Assembly: GCA_001314845.1 (NCBI GenBank)
Contig: LJZQ01000014.1
Span: 1 to 64,000, forward strand
DNA: 64,000 nucleotides
Source of the DNA: Marinobacter excellens HL-55
GTDB taxonomy: Bacteria; Pseudomonadota; Gammaproteobacteria; Pseudomonadales; Oleiphilaceae
Direction: 5' to 3'
The stretch's first letter is position 1, and each line of letters begins with the position of its first letter. The notes beneath the pieces are model-generated. The model searched no databases. It was given only the letters and a program-made list of their open reading frames with translations, and had not been told where the DNA came from. Positions 16,902 to 26,140 of the stretch are shown piece after piece. The translations under genes were made by a program, and so were the position numbers.

Positions 16902-18905
16902 TTATCTCCGGCGCTGGAAGTAGACGCTGAGGTTCTGGCCCATCAGGCTTTGCACTTCACTGCCCAGAGCCTCGGCCTGAATTTGCCGCTGCACGGGGGC
17001 GGTGGCCAGGCTGTGGCCATCTTCGTCGCGGGCTTTGACCAGCTTCCATTCCACTTCGTTGCTCACCAGGGCTAGAAGTTCTTTGAGCTGAGCCGAATCC
17101 TGCGGGCGGAACCAGCGGTCGCGGCAGCCGCCCAGGCTGTAGAAGTCGTCGTCTTGCAGCAGGTCGCTCCACGATGCGTCCTGTTTGTTAGCCAATACCA
17201 TCCGGCGGAGTTGGCGCAGGCTGGTGCGGGTGGGCTGCAGTTTATGCTCTTGTACCAGGCGACGGATCTGTTTGTCGCCGTTGGTTTGCTCGCCCATGCT
17301 GGTGTGCATGTGGACCACTGCGCCACGGGTGGATGCGCTGTTAATGAGCGCCGCCAGGGACAGTTCGGTCATGGCTGGTGAGGGCAGGCGGCCGACTTCT
17401 ACCCAGTGCACCTGATGGCCGTCGGCCACAAAACGCTGGGCGATGGACCAGGGCCAGAACACGATGTTGTCCATGTTCAGGGTTTGCGCCATGCGGGTGG
17501 CTTTGGCGATGTTGGCCAAAGATTCGTCCACCGCGATCACTTCCACATCATCCAGATATTGCGCCAGTTCCATGGCGCGTTGACCGGATTGGGCGCCGCA
17601 CACGATGATGCGCAGGGTGGCGGGCAGGTTTTCAGTGCTCAGGCCGAGCTCCTGTGCCATCACCGATTTGAGGCTGGTTTCAGTGCGGTAGGCCAGTTGG
17701 CTCCAGGCCGGCCAGGCTTGGGGTACGTCGGTTTTGGCCAGGCAGAGCTCTTCCGCCTTCTCATCAAAATTCTGTTTAATGGCTTCTTCTTCGCCCCGAT
17801 TGTAATAGCTGGCGGCCATCATCGGTTGCATGGCCAGGGGCCAGTCCACCAGGTTCCATTGGCCGAGCTGCATCGCAAAGCTCTGATGGAACAACGCACC
17901 ATAAAGTGCGCTGATCATCAACGAGCCAATTAAAGCTTCCTGTGGCTCGCGCAAGGCAAACTGCGCCAAGATACTGTCGTTAACGGTAGCAGCCAGACGC
18001 TCTTCATCGTCTTCGGCGGCCAGGGCATAACCGGTGCGATCCGCATATTCGGCAATGGCCAGGCACAGGGGCTGAAGTTCGTCGCGCAGGCTGGCTGTTT
18101 GGGCTACTTCCGCCATCACTGCCCGGCGCAGCATCACCACCAGTTCTTCGACCGCGGCGTTAGGCATCAAGGTTTTCTGCAGGGCCAGGATCAGCAGTTC
18201 GTCTTCCGCCGCTGCGTCCAGGAAGACTTCGGCATTCGGGTTGTCCAGATCGTACTGTTGCTGAATGATGGCGCCAACAAATCGGCCGATTTCCTGATGG
18301 GGCAGGCCGTCTTTGCGGAGCAGGGCGATGGCGTCTTGCGCCAGATCACTGTCGGCCTTGTGGATCTGCAGGTGCTGCGCGCAAGTGAGCATGCCGGAAT
18401 ACACCGAGTCCCAGTGGGAGCCGGTTTGAAGCAGCTTGCGATAATGCAGGTAGGCTACATCAAACTGGCCTTGCAGGCGCTTGGCGTGGGCGACACCACA
18501 GAAAGCGGCGGCAGATTGCCGGTCGCACTCCAGCGCCTTCAGGAAATACTCTTCCGCCAGAGCCGGCCGTTCGCTTTTCAGTGCCCAGTAACCGAGGTTG
18601 GCGTATTGCTGGGCCTGCGCAGGCTGGCTGTTCAGGCTGGCATTGAACAGGGCATGGGCCTTCTCAAGCTGGCCGTCGTCCATCTCTACCCGGCCAAGCA
18701 GGCCAAGGGCTGCCGCGTTTTCCGGCTCCAACGCTAGCGCCTGGTCCAGGTATTCCCGGCATTCAAACCGCGCCTTCAACCGCTGCCCGTAGGTAAGCCC
18801 ATTGCTGTTGGACTCCCCATAAGCCAGATTCGCCTGCAAAACCAACCGCGCTACCTGAGCCTGAGCCGAGCGGGGAAGATGAGCGTTGTTATGTTGTACG
18901 TGCAT
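16902..18905 (-). CDS. TPR protein with a methyltransferase-like domain, flagellin-modification neighbourhood
   Basis: A 667-residue protein with GAGGTG upstream of the ATG. Residues about 50-170 are tetratricopeptide repeats (for example ALALEPENAAALGLLGRVEM). From about residue 430 a Rossmann-like segment appears (LRIIVCGAQSGQRAMELAQY, then VEVIAVDESLANIAKA), which matches the cofactor-binding start of class I methyltransferases but has A in place of the second glycine, so it may be degenerate. TPR-methyltransferase proteins occur in flagellin glycosylation islands, and the next genes here are glycan genes on the same strand. Substrate and activity are unknown. Confidence 0.7.
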   Translation of the reverse strand: MHVQHNNAHLPRSAQAQVARLVLQANLAYGESNSNGLTYGQRLKARFECREYLDQALALEPENAAALGLLGRVEMDDGQLEKAHALFNASLNSQPAQAQQYANLGYWALKSERPALAEEYFLKALECDRQSAAAFCGVAHAKRLQGQFDVAYLHYRKLLQTGSHWDSVYSGMLTCAQHLQIHKADSDLAQDAIALLRKDGLPHQEIGRFVGAIIQQQYDLDNPNAEVFLDAAAEDELLILALQKTLMPNAAVEELVVMLRRAVMAEVAQTASLRDELQPLCLAIAEYADRTGYALAAEDDEERLAATVNDSILAQFALREPQEALIGSLMISALYGALFHQSFAMQLGQWNLVDWPLAMQPMMAASYYNRGEEEAIKQNFDEKAEELCLAKTDVPQAWPAWSQLAYRTETSLKSVMAQELGLSTENLPATLRIIVCGAQSGQRAMELAQYLDDVEVIAVDESLANIAKATRMAQTLNMDNIVFWPWSIAQRFVADGHQVHWVEVGRLPSPAMTELSLAALINSASTRGAVVHMHTSMGEQTNGDKQIRRLVQEHKLQPTRTSLRQLRRMVLANKQDASWSDLLQDDDFYSLGGCRDRWFRPQDSAQLKELLALVSNEVEWKLVKARDEDGHSLATAPVQRQIQAEALGSEVQSLMGQNLSVYFQRRR

Positions 18906-19027
18906 GGAACACCTCGTAACCAGCCATTATCCGATGCGGCAAAGGTCTGCAGTTTTTTGACGGTTTGCCGTGCTTTGGAAGAGGTATAGCGAAAGGTGTG
19001 CCAGTTTTAGCAAAGCTGAACACCGCC

Positions 19028-20197
19028 TCAGGAGGCGGCCAGTTCTGCCATTTTTTGATAGGTTGTTTTTGCTTGGCAATCAAGCTTGTTCTTGACGCTG
19101 CTGTATTGCGACAGAACGTCTTGATAGTTTGCTAATGTTGCTTCCGCAAGAGCCAAGGCGTTTAGGGCGAATCCGGGGATCTGTGCATCGACCACTCGTT
19201 GAGGCATTTTCAGCTCCTCGTAAAGGTCGAACAGTTTCTCGGTTGTCGCTAGGCCAATACTCGGAGTGCCCAGCCCAATGGGGCAGACATTGGCGTGAAA
19301 CCGCAGTCCAAATGCCAGTTGCGCATGTTCATAAAGGCTGAATACAGCTTTCTCCGCCCCCATTCCGTGAAGCATCGGCGCTACCGAAACTCTCCATCGA
19401 CGTATGGCGTCAGGAAGTATTTCCATCAGGTCGCGGATCGGTGTCAGATCGCTGTATATGTGGGGGGCCAGAACGATTTCAATATCTCGATATGTGTGGC
19501 AAGCCTTACACACCAGATTCCGCATTTCGCTTAGGAATCCCTCGTAGTTCAGCTTGTTATCCGTGCCAGGAAAACGGCGCTCGGGCCGGTCCATTGCCAG
19601 GTTGATGATCCAGTAGTCTCGGTTCTGAAGGCTATGGGGAAGTGCTACCTCACCGGGAGAAACAAAGAATCCAGGGTCTGGTGTGACGATGATCTGTTTT
19701 GAATATCTCTCACCAATGTATCTACCAAGATATTTGCTGGAGCCATCGTTACGCACAGAAACCAGACAGTTTGGGTGAGTCAGGGCAGAGTCCAGAAAAC
19801 TGCGAAAACGCTTTACGGTTTGGTTGTTGACTCCGATGTTGGGGTCGCAACCGACTGCGTGAAAGAATAGAGGTTTATCGACCTGTCGCAATAATTCAGG
19901 GGAGAGGTCAATCGTTGTTCCAGTGCTCGACTCGTTGAGCCAGAGCTCGAAATAGTTACCTCCACCAATGACTGTCAGGTCTTTCTGGTTGATGTCTTTG
20001 ACCAGTTGTTCGTCCCAGTGCCATCTGTCTGCCGCCTCGTAGTTGAGGTAGGTCTTTCGTATCTCACGCTGCTCGACGTAGGATTCCCATCCACAAATGG
20101 CCTTCATCTGCTTGTAGAAACCATTGTGGCTCGCATTGTCGCCAACGTTTCCGTCAAAGCTGGCTATGTGTAGGATGTTCTTTCTCGGCTGCCGCAA
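19028..20197 (-). CDS. Polysaccharide pyruvyl transferase family protein
   Basis: A 389-residue protein. The start is TTG at 20197, supported by AAGGAG 7 to 8 bases upstream and by the motif ILHIASFDGNVGDNASHNG immediately after. That GNVGD loop, TVIGGGNYFELWL near residue 80 and the C-terminal LAFGLRFHANVCPIGLGTPS segment are hallmarks of the pyruvyl-transferase fold, which adds ketal pyruvate to sugars or, in relatives, transfers other groups. It lies upstream of the TPR gene on the same strand and divergent from the CMP-sugar gene, so it is probably part of flagellar or surface glycan decoration. Confidence 0.85.
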   Translation of the reverse strand: MRQPRKNILHIASFDGNVGDNASHNGFYKQMKAICGWESYVEQREIRKTYLNYEAADRWHWDEQLVKDINQKDLTVIGGGNYFELWLNESSTGTTIDLSPELLRQVDKPLFFHAVGCDPNIGVNNQTVKRFRSFLDSALTHPNCLVSVRNDGSSKYLGRYIGERYSKQIIVTPDPGFFVSPGEVALPHSLQNRDYWIINLAMDRPERRFPGTDNKLNYEGFLSEMRNLVCKACHTYRDIEIVLAPHIYSDLTPIRDLMEILPDAIRRWRVSVAPMLHGMGAEKAVFSLYEHAQLAFGLRFHANVCPIGLGTPSIGLATTEKLFDLYEELKMPQRVVDAQIPGFALNALALAEATLANYQDVLSQYSSVKNKLDCQAKTTYQKMAELAAS

Positions 20198-20332
20198 CTT
20201 GTTTCTCCTTTCTTGCTCCGGGCACGTGGGCGAGGTGTGCTGCCAGTTAAGTATTCCCTGATCTTTGGCCTATGATAGATAACAACACTTAACCGTGCTC
20301 AAGGTTGACGTAAAATTTTGATGGAGACTCGA

Positions 20333-21013
20333 ATGAATGTAGTCATCATACCTGCGCGAGGTGGTTCAAAGGGGATCCCCGGCAAGAATATCCGGGAGCT
20401 TGCCGGTAAGCCACTGATTACCTGGACGATTGAGCAAGCATTGCACGCAAAAACACCGGATATGGTGGTGGTATCTACAGACGATCGTGAAATAGCGCGT
20501 GTATCCGAGGCTGCCGGTGCTACTGTGATTGCGCGGCCCCACGATATTTCCGGTGACGAGGCATCAACAGAGTCTGCGGTAGAGCATGTCATTCAGTCCT
20601 TGGTGGGTCAGGGGTTTGAGCCGGACAACATCATTTTGCTTCAGTGTACGTCTCCTGTTCGTTCGACGGTGGCCATCGATGAGGCCTTTAACTTGTATGT
20701 AGAACGCGGGGCGGACTCATTGCTCTCGGTAGTGCCCTGCCATAAGTTTCTCTGGGCGCGGGGCTGTGACGGTTTTGCCGAACCTGAGAATTATGCACCT
20801 GGCCAGCGTCCGCGCCGTCAAGACCTGAATAATTCGTTTCAGGAGAACGGTTCAATATACATTTTTTCCAGGCAGTGCTTTGACAACTTCCAAAGTAGAC
20901 TGGGCGGGCGAATCGAACTATACGTAATGCCGGAGGAAACGGGCTATGAGATTGATTCAATGACGGATTTTGAGTTAGTAGAGGCGTTGGTGCGAAAAAT
21001 GGGAGCTCAGTAA
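20333..21013 (+). CDS. CMP-nonulosonate (sialic-acid-like) cytidylyltransferase
   Basis: A 226-residue nucleotidyltransferase of the NeuA/PseF/LegF family. I start at the ATG at 20333, which has TGGAG 6 bases before it; in-frame TTG 20318 and ATG 20321 have none. The nucleotide loop IPARGGSKGIPGKNI is at residues 6-20, followed by VVVSTDDREIA and LLQCTSPVRS. It activates a nine-carbon acid sugar with CTP. The next gene encodes the matching synthase and begins directly after its stop codon. Which nonulosonate (neuraminic, legionaminic or pseudaminic type) is used cannot be told, since the upstream sugar genes are not in the window. Confidence 0.9.
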   Translation: MNVVIIPARGGSKGIPGKNIRELAGKPLITWTIEQALHAKTPDMVVVSTDDREIARVSEAAGATVIARPHDISGDEASTESAVEHVIQSLVGQGFEPDNIILLQCTSPVRSTVAIDEAFNLYVERGADSLLSVVPCHKFLWARGCDGFAEPENYAPGQRPRRQDLNNSFQENGSIYIFSRQCFDNFQSRLGGRIELYVMPEETGYEIDSMTDFELVEALVRKMGAQ

Positions 21014-23263
21014 ATGTTTGTTGATCGAAATGTAGATGAATACTGCGTCAGCGAGCGACTCCCGGTTTCTCGTGCACTGGAGATGCTCAGTACGAGCAAA
21101 AACAAGATTCTTTTCTTGGTTGATGATTTTTTTCGGCTAAAAGGGTCGTTCACCGACGGGGATTTCCGTCGCTGGATCGTAGCTCAGGACAGTATCGATA
21201 TTCAGGTTCCGGTTCAACTCTCTGGTAATGGCAAACCCATATTTGCCTATGACTTTGAATCTCGTGAACAGCTGGCTGAGAAACTAAACCGCAAGGTGCA
21301 GTTCCTGCCTTTGGTAGATGCGGATGATCACGTGGTAGGCGTGGCGTCGCTGCGCTCAAATAAAAATATCATGATTGGAAAGCACAGCCTTAGTTCCGAT
21401 TCTTCTGTGTTTACCATTGCGGAGATTGGCAATAATCATAACGGTTCTGTCAAGCTGGCCAAACAGCTGGTTGATGAGGCGAAGAGCGCTGGAGCGGATT
21501 GTGTCAAATTCCAGATGCGGGACCTCGAAACGCTGTATGCAACCGATACCACAGAGATAGCTGCCGAAGAAGACTTGGGCTCTCAATACGTTCTTGATTT
21601 GCTCAAGCGCTTTCAGCTTAGCGATGAAGCTTTCATAGAAGTTTTTGATTATTGCCGGGCCCAGGATATAACGGTGCTTTGTACGCCGTTCGACAAAGTC
21701 AGCGTGGACAAGTTAGTCGATTACGGTATGGACGGTTTCAAAGTGGCATCCGCCGACCTGACAAACCATGAGCTGTTAACATACATTGCCCGAGCGGGAA
21801 AACCAATGCTGGTTTCAACAGGGATGTCTACCGAGCAGGAGATATACGAAGCTGTAGGCGTTTTGAAGCAGGAATCCGCAAACTTTGTGCTTCTTCATTG
21901 TAATTCGACCTACCCGGCTCCGTTTAAAGACGTGAACCTGAACTATATGAGCCGTCTTGCGGAGATTGGAGATTGCCTGATTGGTTATTCGGGCCATGAG
22001 CGAGGATATCATGTGGCGGTCGCGGCTGTGGCGAAAGGAGCGAAAGTGATAGAAAAGCACTTCACGCTTGATCGCAATATGGAAGGCAACGATCACAAGG
22101 TTTCGTTGCTGGCCGACGAGTTTAGCGCTATGTGTGAGGCCATTGGTCAGGTGAGCACCTCTCTGGGCACAAACGAGCCCAGAAACCTGTCTCAGGGTGA
22201 AATGATTAATCGTGAGGTTTTAGGGAAAAGCATTGTCGCAGCAATTGATATTGAGTCTGGCGCGCGGGTGACTCAGGAAATGGTCGCCATCCGGAGCCCC
22301 GGCAAAGGCTTGCTTCCGAGCAGGTTGGAGGATCTTGTTGGTAGAAAGATGAGGCGTTCGGTCAAAAAAGGAGACTTCTTTTTCGAATCGGATATTGGGG
22401 GGGCGATCATCATACCGCGGTCTTACAAGTTCAAGCTGAATCATGGCATCCCAGTACGTTTTCATGATTTTGCCTCGTTATCGACGTTGAGCAATCTCAA
22501 GATGGTTGAGTTTCACCTTAGTTACCGGGACCTTGATCTTGATATTAGCCAGTTCGTCTCGCGTTCTGAGCAATTAGGTTTTGCTGTCCATGCGCCTGAA
22601 CTGTTTGCTGGCGATCACACTCTAGATCTGTGCGCACTTGATGACGAGTATCGGGAGCGCTCGATCCGGGAGTTGCAGCGAGTTATTGATGTCACAAAAA
22701 AACTGAAATCTCTATTTCCCAGTCAGGATGTGCCGAATATTGTCGTCAATGTGGGTGGGTTTTCAGGGGATGAGTTTCTGGACGAGGATCAGCGCAGAGT
22801 TCGCTATAAACTTTTATCTGCTAGTCTGAGTAAGCTCGATTCAGAGGGGGTGCAGATTCTCGCGCAAACAATGCCGCCTTTCCCGTGGCATTTTGGTGGA
22901 CAGAGATTTCACAACCTCTTTGTCTCCGCTGATGACATCGTTGAGATTTGTCAGAATCTGGATCTGAAAATCTGCCTGGATGTGTCTCATAGCCGGCTTT
23001 CTTGTAATTATTTTGGTTGGGACTTTGATGAATTCGTAGAACGAGTCGCGCCACTTACCGCTCATGTTCATGTGGCCGATGCCAAGGGTGTAGATGGTGA
23101 AGGCTTGCAGGTCGGGGAAGGCGATATTGATTTTGTCCGTCTTGGAAAACAACTGAAAGCACTTGCTCCTTTAGCTACCTGGATTCCTGAGGTTTGGCAG
23201 GGTCATAAGAATGGAGGAGAGGGCTTTTGGCGAGCCTTTTCGTACCTTGATAATTTATTGTAG
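21014..23263 (+). CDS. CBS - NeuB-type nonulosonate synthase - SAF - TIM-barrel sugar isomerase/epimerase fusion
   Basis: A 749-residue fusion. Residues 1-115 are a pair of CBS-like modules (FTDGDFRRWI). Residues about 133-375 are the synthase that condenses phosphoenolpyruvate with a hexosamine-type sugar (FTIAEIGNNHNGSVKLAKQ, VKFQMRD, STGMSTEQEI, LLHCNSTYP, IGYSGHERG, IEKHFTLDR). Residues about 400-460 are a SAF/antifreeze-like domain (GKSIVAAIDIESGARVTQEM). Residues about 480-749 resemble xylose-isomerase-type TIM barrels (HLSYRDLDLD, DVSHSRL, HVHVADAKG). Ordinary NeuB enzymes are about 340-350 residues, so both ends are additions. It begins immediately after the cytidylyltransferase stop and acts just before it in the pathway. 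Confidence 0.88.
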   Translation: MFVDRNVDEYCVSERLPVSRALEMLSTSKNKILFLVDDFFRLKGSFTDGDFRRWIVAQDSIDIQVPVQLSGNGKPIFAYDFESREQLAEKLNRKVQFLPLVDADDHVVGVASLRSNKNIMIGKHSLSSDSSVFTIAEIGNNHNGSVKLAKQLVDEAKSAGADCVKFQMRDLETLYATDTTEIAAEEDLGSQYVLDLLKRFQLSDEAFIEVFDYCRAQDITVLCTPFDKVSVDKLVDYGMDGFKVASADLTNHELLTYIARAGKPMLVSTGMSTEQEIYEAVGVLKQESANFVLLHCNSTYPAPFKDVNLNYMSRLAEIGDCLIGYSGHERGYHVAVAAVAKGAKVIEKHFTLDRNMEGNDHKVSLLADEFSAMCEAIGQVSTSLGTNEPRNLSQGEMINREVLGKSIVAAIDIESGARVTQEMVAIRSPGKGLLPSRLEDLVGRKMRRSVKKGDFFFESDIGGAIIIPRSYKFKLNHGIPVRFHDFASLSTLSNLKMVEFHLSYRDLDLDISQFVSRSEQLGFAVHAPELFAGDHTLDLCALDDEYRERSIRELQRVIDVTKKLKSLFPSQDVPNIVVNVGGFSGDEFLDEDQRRVRYKLLSASLSKLDSEGVQILAQTMPPFPWHFGGQRFHNLFVSADDIVEICQNLDLKICLDVSHSRLSCNYFGWDFDEFVERVAPLTAHVHVADAKGVDGEGLQVGEGDIDFVRLGKQLKALAPLATWIPEVWQGHKNGGEGFWRAFSYLDNLL

Positions 23264-23266
23264 ATC

Positions 23267-24148
23267 TTATGGAATGTGAGCTTCTGCAATTAACGTGTCG
23301 GTGAGATCCAGTTTTGCCAAAATGTTTTGCCAGTTGTTATCCAGGTCGTGATCGCAGAAGTGCGACCAAGTTACATGTCCACCCCCCAAGCCTTTTGCCA
23401 GCCAGTGAAGTGCATTTGCAAGCGGGTAGCGCTGAACTCCAGAGATCGCGGCCACTTCCAAGCCTGAGGCTTTGAGCATTGCGGAGAGGCTTGAGCGGGT
23501 GTGAAGAATCAAGTGCTCGCTCCAGAAGGTGTGCTCCTTAAATGCGCTGCAATTGGCAGTGTTTATAAGGAAGTCCCGGGCGTGAGGTACCTCAACAACC
23601 AGTTTTCCTCCCGGCGCCAGTTTTCTTTTTAACTCATTGAGCGTGTCCAGGGGAGTGTTAAGATGCTCGAACACGTGAAACAGGGTGATGACGTCAAATT
23701 TTGCGTCTGGCACCTTATCAACTCGCCGATAAACCTTATGACCGAGCTGTGTCAGAAAGCTGGCGGTGATTTCCTGTGGTTCAACTGCAGCGTATTCCGA
23801 GGTCAGTGGGCCGAGGCGGTCTAACACGGCCCCGGAGCCAGCCCCAAAATCCAGCCAGCGTTTTCCGCGAACAAGGTTTCCGAAGCTTTGATAGCGCCTT
23901 TCGGTATCATCATTTGTGGTAATGATCTCTCGCTTATCTGTGCCGTAGCGATGGGTAGGCGCTTAAGTGTCATAATGAGACAGATTTATATGGTCTGTAC
24001 CTGAAAGGAAGATGACCCCGCTTTGCTGGCATTGCAAAACAGCGATGTCTTTCCGGTCACGAACGAAAGACTGCAGTTGTGTCACGGCGTTAGCTTGGCA
24101 TACGCCCAGGGAGCAAAGAGTATCGAAGATTGGGTTATCAAAAGACAT
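23267..24148 (-). pseudogene. SAM-dependent methyltransferase gene interrupted by one in-frame TAA
   Basis: Read from the ATG at 24148, the reverse strand encodes 61 residues ending LSHYDT, then TAA at 23965-23963, then continues in the same frame without another stop to 23267. The downstream part holds an intact class I methyltransferase (HRYGTDKREI, cofactor loop WLDFGAGSGAVLDRL, ITLFHVFEHLNTPLDTL, LAPGGKLVVEVPH). Together they make a normal roughly 292-residue protein of the glycan-locus type, so a single nonsense codon (or sequencing error) splits it. A GTG at 23827 could start a shortened protein but only after the cofactor loop, so it would be inactive. It is convergent with the NeuB fusion. 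Confidence 0.8.
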
Positions 24149-24250
24149 AGGATGAGTGGTCGTTATTTTGCTATGGGTGGTAGAAGTTAGGCTGGCTAGA
24201 GCAAAAGTATAGACGCTGGAGACACGATCACCACGTACTCTAAAGGAAAG

Positions 24251-24293
24251 CCGGCCAGAACCGTGCGCTGAAAGCAAGGCAGCGTCTGGCCGG
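24251..24293 (-). terminator. Terminator of the reverse-strand flagellin gene
   Basis: A 9-bp stem (CCGGCCAGA, 24251-24259, with 24285-24293) continues, after a short internal loop, into a second stem CGCTG/CAGCG (24266-24270 and 24280-24284). On the reverse transcript it is followed by a pyrimidine run (CTTTCCTTTA). It lies 19 bases past the flagellin stop. Confidence 0.7.
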
Positions 24294-24311
24294 GGTGAGA
24301 TATTTATGGCT

Positions 24312-25811
24312 TTAGCCCTGCAGCAACTGCAGCACCTGCTGCGGCCTTGCGTTGGCCTGGGCCAGCACGGAAAGGCCTGCCTGCTGGAGCACCTGGGTGC
24401 GGGCCAGTTCGGCGGTTTCAGCAGCGAAGTCCGCATCCCGGATTCGACTGTTTGAGGCCGAGAGGTTTTCTGCGGTGGTGCTCAGGTTCGCGATGGTAGA
24501 CTCGAACCGGTTTTGTACCGCACCAAGCTCGGCACGGAAGCCGTTGATGGTGTCGATGGCGTAGTCGACGGCGATCATGGCACGATCAGCGCCCTCGCGC
24601 GTGGATATGTCGATAAAGTCAGCCGACAATGCGTCAACATCTGGGTTGCCATCCACCGAGATGGATATATCGTTGCTCGACACACCATCAATATCGAGCG
24701 CTTCAATGTCTACCTCGAATGGCGATCCAAACTGAGACGAGAAGATAATGTTTCGATTACTTGCGTCCAGGTTTGCATTAACGCCAGTTCGGTTTGATTC
24801 TGCGTTTACCTGAGCAACTATGTCATTAATGGACACCGCATCCCGAACTTCAATTGCAACTGCGTCTCCGGTTTCCGGATTGGTGACAGTCACATCGAAC
24901 GTGATTTTACCGCCGTCTGCAAAGTACTCATCCACGGTGGTGGCATTAGTTGCGGCATTGACGGCAACTCCAGATGGGGTGCCAAAGCCACCAAAGTTAA
25001 GCTCATAGGGTTCATCCAGACTGTTTCCGATGACCACCGAGCCCGAGGCGGCGTCCGGATCGATGGTAATTCCCTCAATGTCCGGATTGTTGCGGACCTG
25101 TTCCCGGAACTGCGCCAGGAATTCTTCACGGTTGGCAGCGTTTTCGATCCGCACGGAGCCGATAACAGTTTGATCTGCGCCGCTACCCAACGTAATTTCG
25201 ATATCGCCTGTTATGGGCGCTGTAAAGTCCAGAGCGATGCCACTAGATACAGCTGGATCCAGTGCCAGATCTGAGAATAGTTGGGACTGATCAATGATCG
25301 CGCCAATCTGACTACCTCTGGTATCGAGGCCGCTCACACCGATTGTCTCGCCTGTATTGGCGCCGACCTGGAAGGTTTGAGTGCGGAAGGTTCCGTCAAG
25401 AACTTTCAGCCCGTTGAATGATGTTTGAGAGGCTATCCGGTTAATTTCTTCCAGGCGCTGTTGAACTTCCTGGTTCAGAGCCTGCCGATCTGAATTGCTG
25501 TTCGTGGCGTTGGCTGATTGAACCGCAAGCTCACGAATTCTCTGCAGGTTACTGGTAACCTCATCGAGCGCACCCTCGGCTGTTTGGGCCAATGAGATGC
25601 CATCGTTTGCGTTCCGCTGTGCCATATTGAGGCCAGTAATCTGAGACTGAAATCGCTCAGAAATCGCCAAGCCCGCTGCATCATCTTTTGCGGAGTTAAT
25701 TCGCAAACCTGACGACAGCCGCTGTAGGGCGACGTTGGCATCGGCTTGCGAGCTGTTAAGGTTTCGCTGTGCGTTCAGCGAGGCGATGTTCGTGTTAATG
25801 ATCTGAGGCAT
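24312..25811 (-). CDS. fliC: Flagellin (filament protein), 499 residues
   Basis: Both conserved ends of flagellin are present: residues 1-160 ([47 protein letters not shown]) and the last 90 residues ([20 protein letters not shown], then the terminal [17 protein letters not shown]). The surface domain between them, about residues 170-410, is rich in D, G and S/T and contains repeated beta segments ending in VDEYFADGG-like turns. It is longer and different from that of the second flagellin at 28445. GGGAGA precedes the ATG. The promoter is a sigma-54 site at 25895-25911. Glycosylation on surface serines and threonines is likely given the adjacent Maf and nonulosonate genes. Confidence 0.95.
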   Translation of the reverse strand: MPQIINTNIASLNAQRNLNSSQADANVALQRLSSGLRINSAKDDAAGLAISERFQSQITGLNMAQRNANDGISLAQTAEGALDEVTSNLQRIRELAVQSANATNSNSDRQALNQEVQQRLEEINRIASQTSFNGLKVLDGTFRTQTFQVGANTGETIGVSGLDTRGSQIGAIIDQSQLFSDLALDPAVSSGIALDFTAPITGDIEITLGSGADQTVIGSVRIENAANREEFLAQFREQVRNNPDIEGITIDPDAASGSVVIGNSLDEPYELNFGGFGTPSGVAVNAATNATTVDEYFADGGKITFDVTVTNPETGDAVAIEVRDAVSINDIVAQVNAESNRTGVNANLDASNRNIIFSSQFGSPFEVDIEALDIDGVSSNDISISVDGNPDVDALSADFIDISTREGADRAMIAVDYAIDTINGFRAELGAVQNRFESTIANLSTTAENLSASNSRIRDADFAAETAELARTQVLQQAGLSVLAQANARPQQVLQLLQG

Positions 25812-26140
25812 TGTCAGTTCTCCCTGCTCAGAAGAGCCGAAAACTCTTGGTGGAGTAATCGACCGAATTCGGATGATTGCCGTTTTTCTGAAATAAGCGA
25901 GGATCGTGCCAGCTATTAATTAATTGCCATAAAATACTGAAAAATAAAGAATATAATTTCAGTTTTGGCGGTGTTATATTTTGGGGAGGCAATTTTTTGT
26001 CGGCTGAGGCAGGAAGGACTTTGCCGGTTTTAAGTGTCCGCTTACCTGTGAGAAGTGTTTGTTGCTCTGGCAGAAACTGGCTAACCTTTGTTTCAGACCG
26101 TCGATATTGTCTTTTATTTTGGTTTCCTTCGGAGTATTTC
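25812..26140. other. Divergent promoter region between flagellin and maf
   Basis: These 329 bases separate the reverse flagellin from the forward maf gene. They contain the flagellin sigma-54 site and an AT-rich stretch at 25911-25985. I found no clear promoter for maf. A 104-codon reverse frame over this region has no recognisable features and I do not call it a gene. Confidence 0.5.
25895..25911 (-). promoter_or_regulatory. Sigma-54 promoter of the 499-residue flagellin
   Basis: On the reverse strand the sequence is TGGCACGATCCTCGCTT. The invariant GG and GC are separated by exactly 10 bases, and TGGCACG matches the -24 consensus perfectly; the -12 part is TCGCT rather than TTGCT. It lies about 84 bases upstream of the flagellin ATG. 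Confidence 0.8.

Noticed and set aside
18889..19083. 64-codon reverse frame between the TPR and pyruvyltransferase genes
   Set aside because: It overlaps both neighbours and its composition is proline- and lysine-rich without a motif; the gap is more likely an untranslated spacer.
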